Assembly: GCA_963837635.1 (NCBI GenBank)
Contig: CAWINY010000003.1
Span: 743,065 to 807,064 of the forward strand
From: CAWINY01 sp963837635
GTDB lineage: Bacteria; Acidobacteriota; Terriglobia; Terriglobales; Acidobacteriaceae
Direction of reading: 5' to 3'
Length of the DNA stretch: 64,000 bases
Shown here piece by piece: positions 28,631-35,796 of the stretch. A program made the translations under genes and the position numbers. Position 1 is the first letter of the stretch. The number at the start of each line of letters is the position of its first letter. The notes under the pieces are model-generated. The model was not told the origin of the DNA and did not search any database. It worked only from the letters and a program-made list of their open reading frames with translations.

Positions 28631-29680
28631 TCACCTTGGATAAGTAATGGTCACCGCCTCCACGCCTCCGGCTCGAGACGAAGTCAACCCTCTTCCCACA
28701 CTGTCGTAGGTGTGAGATTCGAGAACCTTTCCATTCGAGTCGAGCACGGCCGTGATCAGAGTCGGATTCCGGTCGTTGTACTGGAACGACACCGTCGTCT
28801 TATCGGCTTTCGTAACCTGAGCCAAGCGACCTAGCGCGTAATAGGTGTATGACAAAGAAACACCGAAGTCAGACGTAACGCCGGTTACGAGATAGCTGGT
28901 CGGGCCTGCATAAGAGAAGTAAAGATGCCGCGATGCGGGATCAGTAACGGTAACTAGCCGGTACGACGCGTCATAGCTAAGTTGCGTCGTATTGCCATTC
29001 CGATCGGCGATCGAGAGAAGCTTCCCGCTCGCAAAGTCGAAGACCCGTGTTTCACCATTTGGAAATACCAAGGTCCAATTTGTATTGCCGTTCTGGGTCA
29101 ATCCGGCGCTGTTGCTAGCCGGTCCCACAACAGCATAAGTCACTGTATTACCCCCTGAACTGACAAACCCGAACGACCATATCCCACCGTCGCCGCGGAG
29201 ATACTTCATGAAACCATCCCCGCCGACAAACACGTTCTCTTCAAAATTGGAGGTCCAGTTGGGCCCAAACATGCCCATCGCCGAGATGCTCTCGAAGGGG
29301 ATGCTGTTCCACGTCCTCGACAGTGTTAACCCACCGCCCAAGCCAGGAACCCTGATATCGGTTTGAGCAATATATGTATCCCCCGTCGCAAAGTCGATTG
29401 GGGCGCCCCCTTTGTTGCAAGCGGGGCATTCGGGGGCCGGGGCACATTTTGTCGTTTTGACTTTGCAAACTAACGACCACGGACCCGACGACGCGCAATC
29501 GTAAGCCGTGCTTGGCACTTGAGGTATAAGCACACGCCCCCAGCCACCGTTGTCCGCGTACACGGCAGCATAGAAGTATGCCCAACAGTTTGAGGACGTG
29601 TTCTGAGCTGAAGCGATTGTGCTAGAAATCGACAACAGCACGACACATGTGACGACGATAGCATTTCTACTTATGAACAC
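28631..29680 (-). CDS. Secreted RHS/YD-repeat protein with DUF6531-like N-terminal region, 349 aa
   Basis: The protein has a clear signal peptide (VVTCVVLLSISSTIASA, cleavage before QNTSS). A Cys-rich stretch follows (CAPAPECPACNKG), then GGAPIDFATGDTYIAQTDI, the usual opening of RHS shells (DUF6531-like), and GLTLSRTWNS. It continues through a few YD repeats (YDASYRLVTVTDPA and YTYYALGRLAQVTK) and stops. It lacks the RHS core and the DPFGL boundary found at the end of the giant protein. It lies 88 bases upstream of the giant gene on the same strand, so it may be a split-off shell segment, a partner, or the truncated relic of another RHS gene. No frameshift joining the two was found. Confidence 0.82.
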   Translation of the reverse strand: MFISRNAIVVTCVVLLSISSTIASAQNTSSNCWAYFYAAVYADNGGWGRVLIPQVPSTAYDCASSGPWSLVCKVKTTKCAPAPECPACNKGGAPIDFATGDTYIAQTDIRVPGLGGGLTLSRTWNSIPFESISAMGMFGPNWTSNFEENVFVGGDGFMKYLRGDGGIWSFGFVSSGGNTVTYAVVGPASNSAGLTQNGNTNWTLVFPNGETRVFDFASGKLLSIADRNGNTTQLSYDASYRLVTVTDPASRHLYFSYAGPTSYLVTGVTSDFGVSLSYTYYALGRLAQVTKADKTTVSFQYNDRNPTLITAVLDSNGKVLESHTYDSVGRGLTSSRAGGVEAVTITYPR

Positions 29681-29761
29681 AAATTACCTCCATTGGGGTT
29701 GCTTTCCCCGCCGGGTCAGGTTGCATACTCTGGCCTGGGCGCAAGCGATCATGCGTAAGTG

Positions 29762-30052
29762 TTATTGGCTGTGGCGTCCTCGTTCCTTTTCCAGTATTTT
29801 CTGAACGTTCTGCACGGGGCATATTGACAACCAAGTCTGTCCGTATTCACTGTCCCGCCTCCTCCTTCCCGCCACGTTCTTGGAAACTGTCGGCTGAGCA
29901 GGCGTAACCGTAGCCTGAATGCCTCCAATCATGAGGTCGAGAGAGCCGCCGATTTTCACTTGCGGCGTCTGCGCGAGTGAGTGTCCATCGAAGTCAAATA
30001 CCAGGACCACGATTGTCAGACTAAGAATGAGCTTTGAGTGGGCTGATCTCAC
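29762..30052 (-). CDS. Small secreted protein upstream of the RHS genes, 96 aa
   Basis: The GTG start at 30052 has AAGGA about nine bases upstream. The N-terminus KLILSLTIVVLVFDFDGHSLAQ is a plausible signal peptide ending before TPQVK. The mature part is short and contains two cysteine-free strands and a basic C-terminus (LEKERGRHSQ). No family is recognised. It is the first of three same-strand genes encoding exported proteins, which points to a common transcript starting in the AT-richer gap upstream. It could be a chaperone or surface partner of the RHS proteins, but this is only positional inference. Confidence 0.55.
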   Translation of the reverse strand: MRSAHSKLILSLTIVVLVFDFDGHSLAQTPQVKIGGSLDLMIGGIQATVTPAQPTVSKNVAGRRRRDSEYGQTWLSICPVQNVQKILEKERGRHSQ

Positions 30053-30560
30053 TTAATCAATCCTTCGTTCGTGACGAGCTAAACTGGCACGGCACTGAAG
30101 AAAGCTGTGATTTTGACAACGGTTACTCTGGCCCTGACGGGATGGTCCCAAAATGGGAAATAGGGACCGCCTTATGCTTCGGTGAAGCCTACAACAAGCT
30201 ACGTCCGCCCTGGGAAGCGAAAATGTTCTCAGGCTTGCTGCGCACAACTATAGGAGATGTCCCCGCACTTTAGGAGAAAGTGAGTAACTCGTCAAGTTAA
30301 AAAGCGAGGAAATGCGAGCACGAGCCTATGTTTTATTTTCGGAACAGCTCGCCGTTGCGTTGCGTCTGCTCGCCGCGCTACAGCTGAAAATTAGGTAGAA
30401 AAACGATCAAAGTATAGCGGACTGGTCGTTCTTGGCAAGTGAAATATGAATAGATAAGCGGAAACTGGGTTTGGCAAGCCGCCGAACGCCGCTTCTAATT
30501 AACTTAAAGCTATCCAGCCAGCGTAAGTTTCGGACAATGTGAACAGTTTGATACTGACGG
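30053..30560. other. AT-richer intergenic region upstream of the RHS cassette
   Basis: No convincing gene is seen. The base composition is clearly lower in GC than the flanks, and the stretch probably carries the promoter for the three leftward exported-protein genes. Short open frames here lack ribosome-binding sites and family features. Confidence 0.5.
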
Positions 30561-30579
30561 GGCAGTGTCTGAATTGTCC

Positions 30580-30916
30580 TTAAGCGAGTCTTCTGTCCCG
30601 TTGCGTCCCAATACCCAAGATAATCGGCTTTCCATGTTCGCCTTTGCGAACATTGCCTTTCAACGCCTGCGCCGGCTTGAAGGTAAGCCAGAACGGGGAG
30701 TTGTATTCACTCGACCAAAGCAAAAGGACATTGATGCCACGGTAGGACCTGCCGGTGTAGAAGTTGCGCGGGAACGCATCACCAGCGTAGCGCGGCGTCT
30801 TCCACGGTTTCTCCCACGGAATTTCGCCAGCTTTGAGGCCGGAAAATAATGCGATCGGTGACGGTCTGGTAGATGCTCGGCCTGCTGACTGCATTGCGAT
30901 GGTTGCGGTCTGCCAT
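30580..30916 (-). pseudogene. Broken ArdC-type antirestriction / ssDNA-binding protein gene
   Basis: ArdC proteins protect incoming single-stranded DNA of conjugative elements from host restriction. The minus strand starts MADRNHRN and has YQTVTDRII at about 30848-30872. The next expected segment, SGLKAGEIPWEKPW, is in the neighbouring frame, so one base has been lost or gained near 30848. The second frame continues with PRNFYTGRSYRGIN, WLTFKPAQALKGNV and RKGEHGKP, all ArdC N-terminal-domain features. It then loses similarity and stops at 30580, without the C-terminal metalloprotease-like domain. The gene is therefore frameshifted and truncated. Its position near the integrase of a mobilisable element fits a decayed leading-region gene. 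Confidence 0.8.
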
Positions 30917-30988
30917 GACGTTTCGCTCCATTGTGCTGCCCGCGTGGGGCGGAATCTGAAGGAGGGCTTTTTGCCTTTGGCTCTCAAC

Positions 30989-31178
30989 CAAATTTCTTTC
31001 GTTGAGTGCCCCCGCTTCATGTCTCTCGCGGCGGGCAGAGACGAGGCGGGTTCGGTCAATGCCGCGCGTTCTTCTGCGCGTTCATCGAAGCGCAGCGGAG
31101 AGCATTGACGGGTTCCGACCGGCTCTGGCATAAAGCCGCATGAAGCGGGGGCACTGGATGAAAGAAGAAATTTCGGTC
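30989..31178. repeat. Long imperfect palindrome upstream of the ardC remnant
   Basis: The outer arms (30989-31022 and 31140-31178) share a perfect 17-bp core AGTGCCCCCGCTTCATG plus AAATTTC and TTTC blocks. Inside are the nested pair GTCAATGC/GCATTGAC (about 31056-31063 and 31103-31110) and a central CTGCGC/GCGCAG. The whole could fold into a large branched structure in single-stranded DNA or RNA. Confidence 0.65.
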
Positions 31179-31334
31179 TACTTCCGCATGGTTTTCAGGG
31201 ACGGGCGTTGCGGGGCAGGATACAGGCCCCGCATGGTTGGGAAGCGGAAAACGCTTCGTACTTGGAGCGGTTGCAGCGCGGGAAGGGCGGAGCATCCTTC
31301 CCGGCACCAAAAGATCGGAGCTGCACTAAGTACA

Positions 31335-31480
31335 GCCGCCAGCGGCGGCACGTGCAGGGAGATTTGCCGCTAAAAACGCCCCAGCGGGGCAGCGGCAAAT
31401 CAGAACAATCTCAGTGAGGGAGAATGCAGGACGGACATTGGGACGATTACCTCCCTGCGCCAGCCTCCGCCAGCGGCTCC
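31335..31480. repeat. Cluster of stem-loops with AGC apex next to the integrase gene
   Basis: Perfect hairpins GCCGCC-AGC-GGCGGC (31335-31349) and GCCCC-AGC-GGGGC (31378-31390) are present; the latter is nested inside GATTTGCCGCT/AGCGGCAAATC (31361-31371, 31391-31401). A third, looser one surrounds CCGCCAGCGG near 31466. No poly-U tract follows on the minus strand, so these are not ordinary terminators. No gene is seen between about 31180 and 31509. Confidence 0.6.
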
Positions 31481-31509
31481 GGCAAAAGACGGCTTCGGGA
31501 GGTTCGCGG

Positions 31510-32937
31510 TCAGCGCGGCTTGTTGCGCTGACCTCTTTTGGACTGATCGCGGGTCGCTGCCGCTTTCGACGCCTTGGCCTTGGTATCGTCCGGTTCCGGT
31601 TGCGGCAGTTCCCATCCCGCCATGCCCTGCAACACACGGTCGGCGTGCTTGATGGTGTTCACGTGTCCATAGTGGCTTTCAATCATGTGGACGGAAGTTC
31701 CCATCTGCTCGGCAAGAAAATATACGTCTACACCTTCCTGCAATCGGAGCGTGGCATAGGTATGCCGGAAGCAATAGGTTGAGCGCGGCACGCCCTGCGT
31801 GCCTTCGCGCAAATTCGCCTCGTTCAGAAGGTCGGCGATCAGCGAGCTGTAAAGAGTTTTTTCGGGCTTGCCCGTGACATTGGTAAATACTCTGTCGTTC
31901 GGTTCCGTGGCCTTGGAGATAACGCGGATACGTTCCAGATAATCTCCAACGCTTTTAGGAGCCACCAGCTTGCGCGACTTGCCCTTGCCCTGCACGAACA
32001 GCACGACAATCTCGCGCCCTTCGCGGTCTTTTGCGGGCATGATGTCGCGCCAGCGCAGATTCTTCATCTCCGCTGGCCTCATGCCTGTATTACACGCAAT
32101 CAGGATCATGTTGTAAGTGACAGATCGATACCAGACGCTGGAAGGCTTGTCCGCCTCGGCAATCCACTTTCTCCCGACAGTGTGCAGCTTGCGGTATTCC
32201 TCCAACGTGAACTCATCGCGCCGCATGGACTTGAGCTTGGGACGCTCGTCGAAACGCTGGCTGGCGGGAACGTAGCGTTTCTTGATGGCGTAATTCATCA
32301 CCGCACCGAAGATGGACATCTCGAAGCGGATGGTGGAATCGCTGATAAAAGGAACCACCCGTTCTTCGGAAGGTTTCACTTCAATCGGTTTCAAAACCCT
32401 GATACCCAGGGTGTGCTGAACCTTGGTGCGGCGCTCGGCTTCCTTGTCCGCAAAGGCTTGCGCCATGTCGTCGCTGACTTCCCGAACGCCGTTGCGCTTG
32501 TGACGGCCTGCGCCGTTCTCCCGTCTCCATGCCGGATAGCCGCCCCAAAGCTCGTCGCCAATCAAGTGGACTTGGGTTGAACCTACATATCGATCTAAAG
32601 CGCCTTCGATGATGGCGCGGACCTTCTTGGGCCGCGCCGCGCTGATCTCTCCGCGTTTCGCCCGCGCCTCCTGCGTCAGCAGATACTCTCTGCCCACCTC
32701 GCGGAAGGGATGGTTGAACACAGGAACGTCATGTTTTAAGCGGAATCGGATGTCGGCGTCCTGGTCGAAGGCGCGTTCCCGCGCCACCTCGATGTCGGTC
32801 GTCTTGAGCGAAACCGTCTTGTAACGGTCGGCCTTGGGCATCTTCATGCGGCAATACCACATGCGATGATCCACGTCGCCGCGCCGGAAGAGAATCAGGC
32901 CCGGCTTGAGTTCCGATTTGTCGGTGACGAATGCCAT
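31510..32937 (-). CDS. Tyrosine recombinase / phage-type integrase
   Basis: This 475-aa enzyme would catalyse site-specific integration and excision of the element. The N-terminal half has an arm/core-binding character. The catalytic domain shows the first Arg in CNTGMRPAEMKNLRWRD, the His-x-x-Arg-like box in RSTYCFRHTYATLRL, and the C-terminal LAEQMGTSVHMIESHYGHV, where Tyr precedes GH as in the family. A basic C-terminal tail (TKAKASKAAATRDQSKRGQR) follows. The start at 32937 begins MAFVTDKSELKPG. It is read inward from the right end and lies 145 bases from the attR repeat, the usual arrangement for such elements. Stem-loops lie just downstream. Confidence 0.93.
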   Translation of the reverse strand: MAFVTDKSELKPGLILFRRGDVDHRMWYCRMKMPKADRYKTVSLKTTDIEVARERAFDQDADIRFRLKHDVPVFNHPFREVGREYLLTQEARAKRGEISAARPKKVRAIIEGALDRYVGSTQVHLIGDELWGGYPAWRRENGAGRHKRNGVREVSDDMAQAFADKEAERRTKVQHTLGIRVLKPIEVKPSEERVVPFISDSTIRFEMSIFGAVMNYAIKKRYVPASQRFDERPKLKSMRRDEFTLEEYRKLHTVGRKWIAEADKPSSVWYRSVTYNMILIACNTGMRPAEMKNLRWRDIMPAKDREGREIVVLFVQGKGKSRKLVAPKSVGDYLERIRVISKATEPNDRVFTNVTGKPEKTLYSSLIADLLNEANLREGTQGVPRSTYCFRHTYATLRLQEGVDVYFLAEQMGTSVHMIESHYGHVNTIKHADRVLQGMAGWELPQPEPDDTKAKASKAAATRDQSKRGQRNKPR

Positions 32938-32959
32938 GTTCGCCTCTGTCTTTTTCGAT

Positions 32960-33030
32960 GCTTCCTGTGCAGATTCCGTGCAGATTTATCCGGCAAGTCA
33001 TTGACCGTGCGTATCTGTGCAGGACCCGTA
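32960..33030. promoter_or_regulatory. Possible integrase arm-binding sites, right end
   Basis: Three TGTGCAG-type motifs (CTGTGCAGAT, CGTGCAGATT, CTGTGCAGGA) lie between the integrase start and the attR repeat, echoing those at 3868-3905. The stretch must also hold the integrase promoter, so autoregulation by binding here is possible (inference). Confidence 0.4.
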
Positions 33031-33081
33031 TAGAGGATAGCAACATAATATGTTTATTATTTATAATTATATACGATATAG

Positions 33082-33097
33082 TTGTCATCCTGAGCGG
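33082..33097 (+). other. attR candidate
   Basis: Exact second copy of TTGTCATCCTGAGCGG, the sequence that ends queG at 3789-3804. Unlike the left copy it runs on into a complete hairpin arm, as expected if it is the chromosomal side of the junction. Confidence 0.65.
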
Positions 33098-33164
33098 AGC
33101 GAAGGACCTGTTTTTCGCGGAAGTGTGACAACAGCAGGTCCTTCGCTTCGCTCAGGATGACAAT
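33082..33164. repeat. Hairpin of the 'GTCATCCTGAGCG...GAAGGACCT' dispersed family
   Basis: The left arm (33082-33110) and right arm (33135-33164) are nearly complementary: TTGTCATCCTGAGCG...GAAGGACCTG against CAGGTCCTTCG...CAGGATGACAA. Related sequences occur at 53318-53360 and, more divergently, at 36868-36906. In the reconstructed empty site this hairpin would follow the queG stop codon and could end its transcript. Confidence 0.75.
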
Positions 33165-33264
33165 TCGTTTGTAGGTTTTTCTTCCCCTCGGCAAGAACTA
33201 CATACCTCCTCGACCGCAGCGCCTCCGGGCGGCATGAGCGAAAATCCTTTGTAGTAAACACTTA

Positions 33265-33294
33265 CCAAACTGTAAGTGAACACTTACAGTTTGG
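33265..33294. promoter_or_regulatory. Perfect 14-bp inverted repeat, possible operator
   Basis: CCAAACTGTAAGTG and its exact complement CACTTACAGTTTGG are separated by AA, and a further AACACTTAC half lies just upstream. It sits about 125 bases before the glycine-zipper gene at 33420. The short spacer and lack of a T-tract favour a repressor site over a terminator, but no cognate regulator is seen nearby. Confidence 0.4.
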
Positions 33295-33419
33295 CGCGGC
33301 GCGTGCAACATACTCAGGGCGGAGCCGGTCGGAATAAAGATCCAACGCAGCGTATCAAGGGCGGCTCACCGGGTTGGTAGAGAAGATTGCAGAAGGCAGA
33401 AGTTAGGGAGGGATAAGGT

Positions 33420-33875
33420 ATGGATGTGAAATCGAGCCTAGTACGCACCGCGATCGTAACCTCGCTAGTCACGGCGCTCGTGGTTTCGGCGTTGGCGTTT
33501 TTTGTGGGCCCCAAGTTGATGAATTCCACGGCAAGCTTGCAGCCCGCGACATATAACGGCGACACGCAAGTGGGCAGCGCCACCAACGTCGCGTCCGCCC
33601 CGGCGCAGGAGCCGCAATTACAGCAGCGGCCGAAGCATCGCGCCTATGCGAGCGCGCCGAGCTACTCAAGCGCGCCCAGTTCCAGCTCCAGCAGCAGCTA
33701 TGAACCGACGCAGCACGAGCGCTCGACGGGGAAATCGGTCGCGATCGTAGCTGGTTCGGCGGGAACCGGTGCGGCGATTGGAGCCCTGGCTGGCGGCGGT
33801 AAGGGAGCTTTGATCGGAGGCTTGGCCGGTGGCGGCGCGGGCTTGGTCTACGACCGGCTTACCGCGCACAAATAG
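33420..33875 (+). CDS. Membrane-anchored glycine-zipper protein, 151 aa
   Basis: An N-terminal hydrophobic helix (TAIVTSLVTALVVSALAFFVG) anchors or exports the protein. A low-complexity linker rich in Ser, Ala and Gln follows. The C-terminal domain is a glycine zipper (GSAGTGAAIGALAGGGKGAL and IGGLAGGGAGLVYDRL) of the kind found in small envelope proteins such as OsmB or SlyB. The ATG at 33420 has a GGATAAGG stretch close upstream. The C-terminal domain resembles that of the protein at 35111-35560, so they are probable paralogues. A strong terminator follows. Function is unknown beyond likely envelope association. Confidence 0.75.
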   Translation: MDVKSSLVRTAIVTSLVTALVVSALAFFVGPKLMNSTASLQPATYNGDTQVGSATNVASAPAQEPQLQQRPKHRAYASAPSYSSAPSSSSSSSYEPTQHERSTGKSVAIVAGSAGTGAAIGALAGGGKGALIGGLAGGGAGLVYDRLTAHK

Positions 33876-33898
33876 TTCCCTCCCAATACTGCTTCCCG

Positions 33899-33929
33899 GC
33901 GGCCCTCTTCCCGGAGGGCCGCTTTTCTT
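33899..33929 (+). terminator. Rho-independent terminator
   Basis: A 9-bp perfect stem GCGGCCCTC/GAGGGCCGC with a six-base loop is followed by TTTTCTT, 23 bases after the stop of the glycine-zipper gene. Confidence 0.8.
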
Positions 33930-33941
33930 GTGCCCGGAAGA

Positions 33942-34132
33942 ACCTACCACAGAGACACGGAGACACAGAGAAAGCATTCCGAGCCGGCTTTTAGCCGCCA
34001 GGATCTGCTTTTCAGCCTTTTTTCAGGAGCCTGCTTAGCCGCTGAGGACAGGGTCTAAAGCGTCGAGCCTGGTTTTGAATAACGACACCATGTTCTTTTT
34101 CTCTGTGTCTCTGTGCCTCTGTGGTAGGTTTT
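33942..34132. repeat. Inverted repeat, 'CACAGAGACAC' family
   Basis: ACCTACCACAGAGACACGG at 33942-33960 is mirrored by its near-complement ending at about 34132. The same family recurs at 41398-41495. It occupies the gap before the Kdo hydroxylase gene. Confidence 0.7.
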
Positions 34133-34139
34133 TCCAGTC

Positions 34140-34997
34140 GTGACCGAGCGCCTGATCTTCGCTGATGAACTCCCCGCACCGCCGGAGCGGGCGCGCGAGT
34201 ACTGCGAACGGCTGGAGCGGGGCGCAATCCTGATTGCGCCCAACTTTCACGGGAGCGTCTCCGCTGAAGACCGTTCCTTCCTCAGCCAGATTCGCCACAA
34301 TGTCTCCTACCGGCCGGAGCACCAGGAGCTGCGCGGATTTGGCGACGATCTCCATCGCGCGCGCATGCGGCAGATCATGGAAGGCTATGCGACCGAGGCG
34401 ATGCGCTTCGTCGAGCAACTGCTCCCGACCTACGCCGGTCACTTGCACCGTCGGCTAACCGCCTTCCGCGCGGAAGAGGAGCAGGGCCGGAAGAATGCGG
34501 CAGGCAAGCGCGCCGACCTGCTGCACATCAACGCCTTTCCCGACCTGCCCACCGGGGGACGCCGCATCCTGCGCGTCTTCACCAACCTGCACGGATTGCG
34601 CCCGCGCATTTGGGACGTCGGAGATCCCTTCGAGTTGCTGGCCGGCAAGTACGCCGAAGCCGCCGGCCTGCGCCAATTTTGTTCTGGCGACAGGCTGGTG
34701 GATCGCATGGCGCATACCCTACACGTCGCAGAACGCTCCGCCTACGATCGCTTCATGCTGCGCTTCCATGACTGGATGGAAGAGAGCGCGGAGTTCCAAA
34801 AGAACGCGGCAAGAGAGCGCATCGAGTTTCCGCCCGGGGCCATCTGGGTGATCTTCAGCGACGGCCTGCCGCACGCCGTCCTCAGCGGCCAGTACGCGCT
34901 AGAGCAGACCATCCTGTTCGACTTCGAGGCGCTGGTCGTCCCGGACACCGCCCCCATCAGGATTCTCGAACGAATGTGCGGGAAGAAGCTGGCGTAA
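34140..34997 (+). CDS. Kdo hydroxylase family protein (lipopolysaccharide inner-core modification)
   Basis: The 285-aa protein matches the Kdo_hydroxy family (KdoO-like Fe(II)/2-oxoglutarate enzymes that hydroxylate 3-deoxy-D-manno-octulosonic acid in lipopolysaccharide). The family signature is LLHINAFPDLPTGGRRILRV followed by FTNLHGLRPRIWDVG. The C-terminal part has the WVIFSDGLPHAVLSGQYALEQTILF motif that holds the distal iron-ligand histidine. There is no signal peptide, consistent with action on the cytoplasmic face. The start is a GTG at 34140, directly after the CACAGAG-type repeat; an alternative start further in would remove conserved sequence. Its presence supports a Gram-negative envelope. 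Confidence 0.85.
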   Translation: MTERLIFADELPAPPERAREYCERLERGAILIAPNFHGSVSAEDRSFLSQIRHNVSYRPEHQELRGFGDDLHRARMRQIMEGYATEAMRFVEQLLPTYAGHLHRRLTAFRAEEEQGRKNAAGKRADLLHINAFPDLPTGGRRILRVFTNLHGLRPRIWDVGDPFELLAGKYAEAAGLRQFCSGDRLVDRMAHTLHVAERSAYDRFMLRFHDWMEESAEFQKNAARERIEFPPGAIWVIFSDGLPHAVLSGQYALEQTILFDFEALVVPDTAPIRILERMCGKKLA

Positions 34998-35110
34998 TCG
35001 CCGTCGCATTCCCTACCGCCAGGCGCTCCACCTTCGGGAGTCCAGGTTGTTGACCCGCTGGCGGGGATGCCGGGCCCCGACCGTAACAAGCGCGAAACCC
35101 GGTCAGCCGA

Positions 35111-35560
35111 TCATCTTGACCTGCATTGAGAAAAGTCCTGCCGATACATGTTTCCGGAGTAGTTGTTGTTCCGGTATTGCAACGCATCAGGAGCCGCGGC
35201 ACCATGGTTTCCGTAGTACCCACCGGTGGGGCTGTAATAGCCGGTGTCACCATAGGTGGATTGGTTGTAGTACTCGTTTGCACGCCGATGCCTGTCGATC
35301 ACGTAACCGGCAGTTGCTCCGACTCCGGCTCCAATCAATGTACCCGTTCCCCCGGCAACCTTGTGTCCGATGTATGCGCCTGCCGCAGTGGATCCGCCGA
35401 TAATGGCGACGCTCTTCCACGTGTCGGCGCTCTGAGCGTGGGCAGGCTGCACCGCCACCGACGCAAAGGTCACAATCATTGTTAGTGCGATGAGTCGGCT
35501 GCTGGTGATTAGCCGAGTGGCAAGTTCTGACAGCGACACAGAGATTCTGGTGTATGCCAT
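35111..35560 (-). CDS. Secreted glycine-zipper protein, 149 aa
   Basis: A signal peptide (LIALTMIVTFASVAVQPAHA, then QSADTWK) leads to a glycine-zipper core AIIGGSTAAGAYIGHKVAGG, TGTLIGAGVGATAGYVIDRH. A Tyr/Asn/Gly-rich tail follows (YYNQSTYGDTGYYSPTGGYYG). The core parallels the protein at 33420 (KSVAI, then GG-rich, then GxVxDR). The ATG at 35560 is chosen to give a reasonable signal-peptide n-region; a start 15 codons upstream is possible. The two paralogues flank the Kdo hydroxylase gene, pointing to an envelope role, though the precise function is unknown. Confidence 0.7.
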   Translation of the reverse strand: MAYTRISVSLSELATRLITSSRLIALTMIVTFASVAVQPAHAQSADTWKSVAIIGGSTAAGAYIGHKVAGGTGTLIGAGVGATAGYVIDRHRRANEYYNQSTYGDTGYYSPTGGYYGNHGAAAPDALQYRNNNYSGNMYRQDFSQCRSR

Positions 35561-35796
35561 AGTGGAGTCCACTCCCAAAGAGTCGAACACCCCTGCCATC
35601 AGCATGTCGCGGAAATCTAACGTGCCGAAATGTAAAAGTACGTAAACAAATTATGAGAGTAGCCTTGGGATGCGCCTGCTAGGGCCTTACGCCGCCGCCC
35701 AGTCTTTAGTAAGCAGTAACCTCAACCGTGCCGGTATCGGCGAACGTGCAGTAATAAAGGCAGTCCGAGCGTGCCGTCCCTACGGGACTGTTGTTT

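Larger units (their letters stand above)
3789..33097. mobile_element. Integrative mobilisable element, about 29.3 kb, inserted at the 3' end of queG
   Basis: The 16-bp sequence TTGTCATCCTGAGCGG occurs at both ends, at 3789-3804 and 33082-33097. A tyrosine recombinase gene starts 145 bases inside the right end and reads inward. Between the ends lie a MOB_F-type relaxase, a type IV coupling protein, a relaxosome accessory protein, a candidate oriT, an ardC remnant and an RHS cargo cassette. No VirB/Tra mating-pair genes are visible, so mobilisation would need a helper (inference). Removing the segment plus one repeat rebuilds queG followed directly by the hairpin now at 33082-33164. The boundary call is weakened because the repeat resembles a dispersed intergenic palindrome. 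Confidence 0.75.

Noticed and set aside
30034..30273. Small plus-strand open frame of 79 codons
   Set aside because: It overlaps the start of a more plausible signal-peptide gene on the other strand and has no family features.
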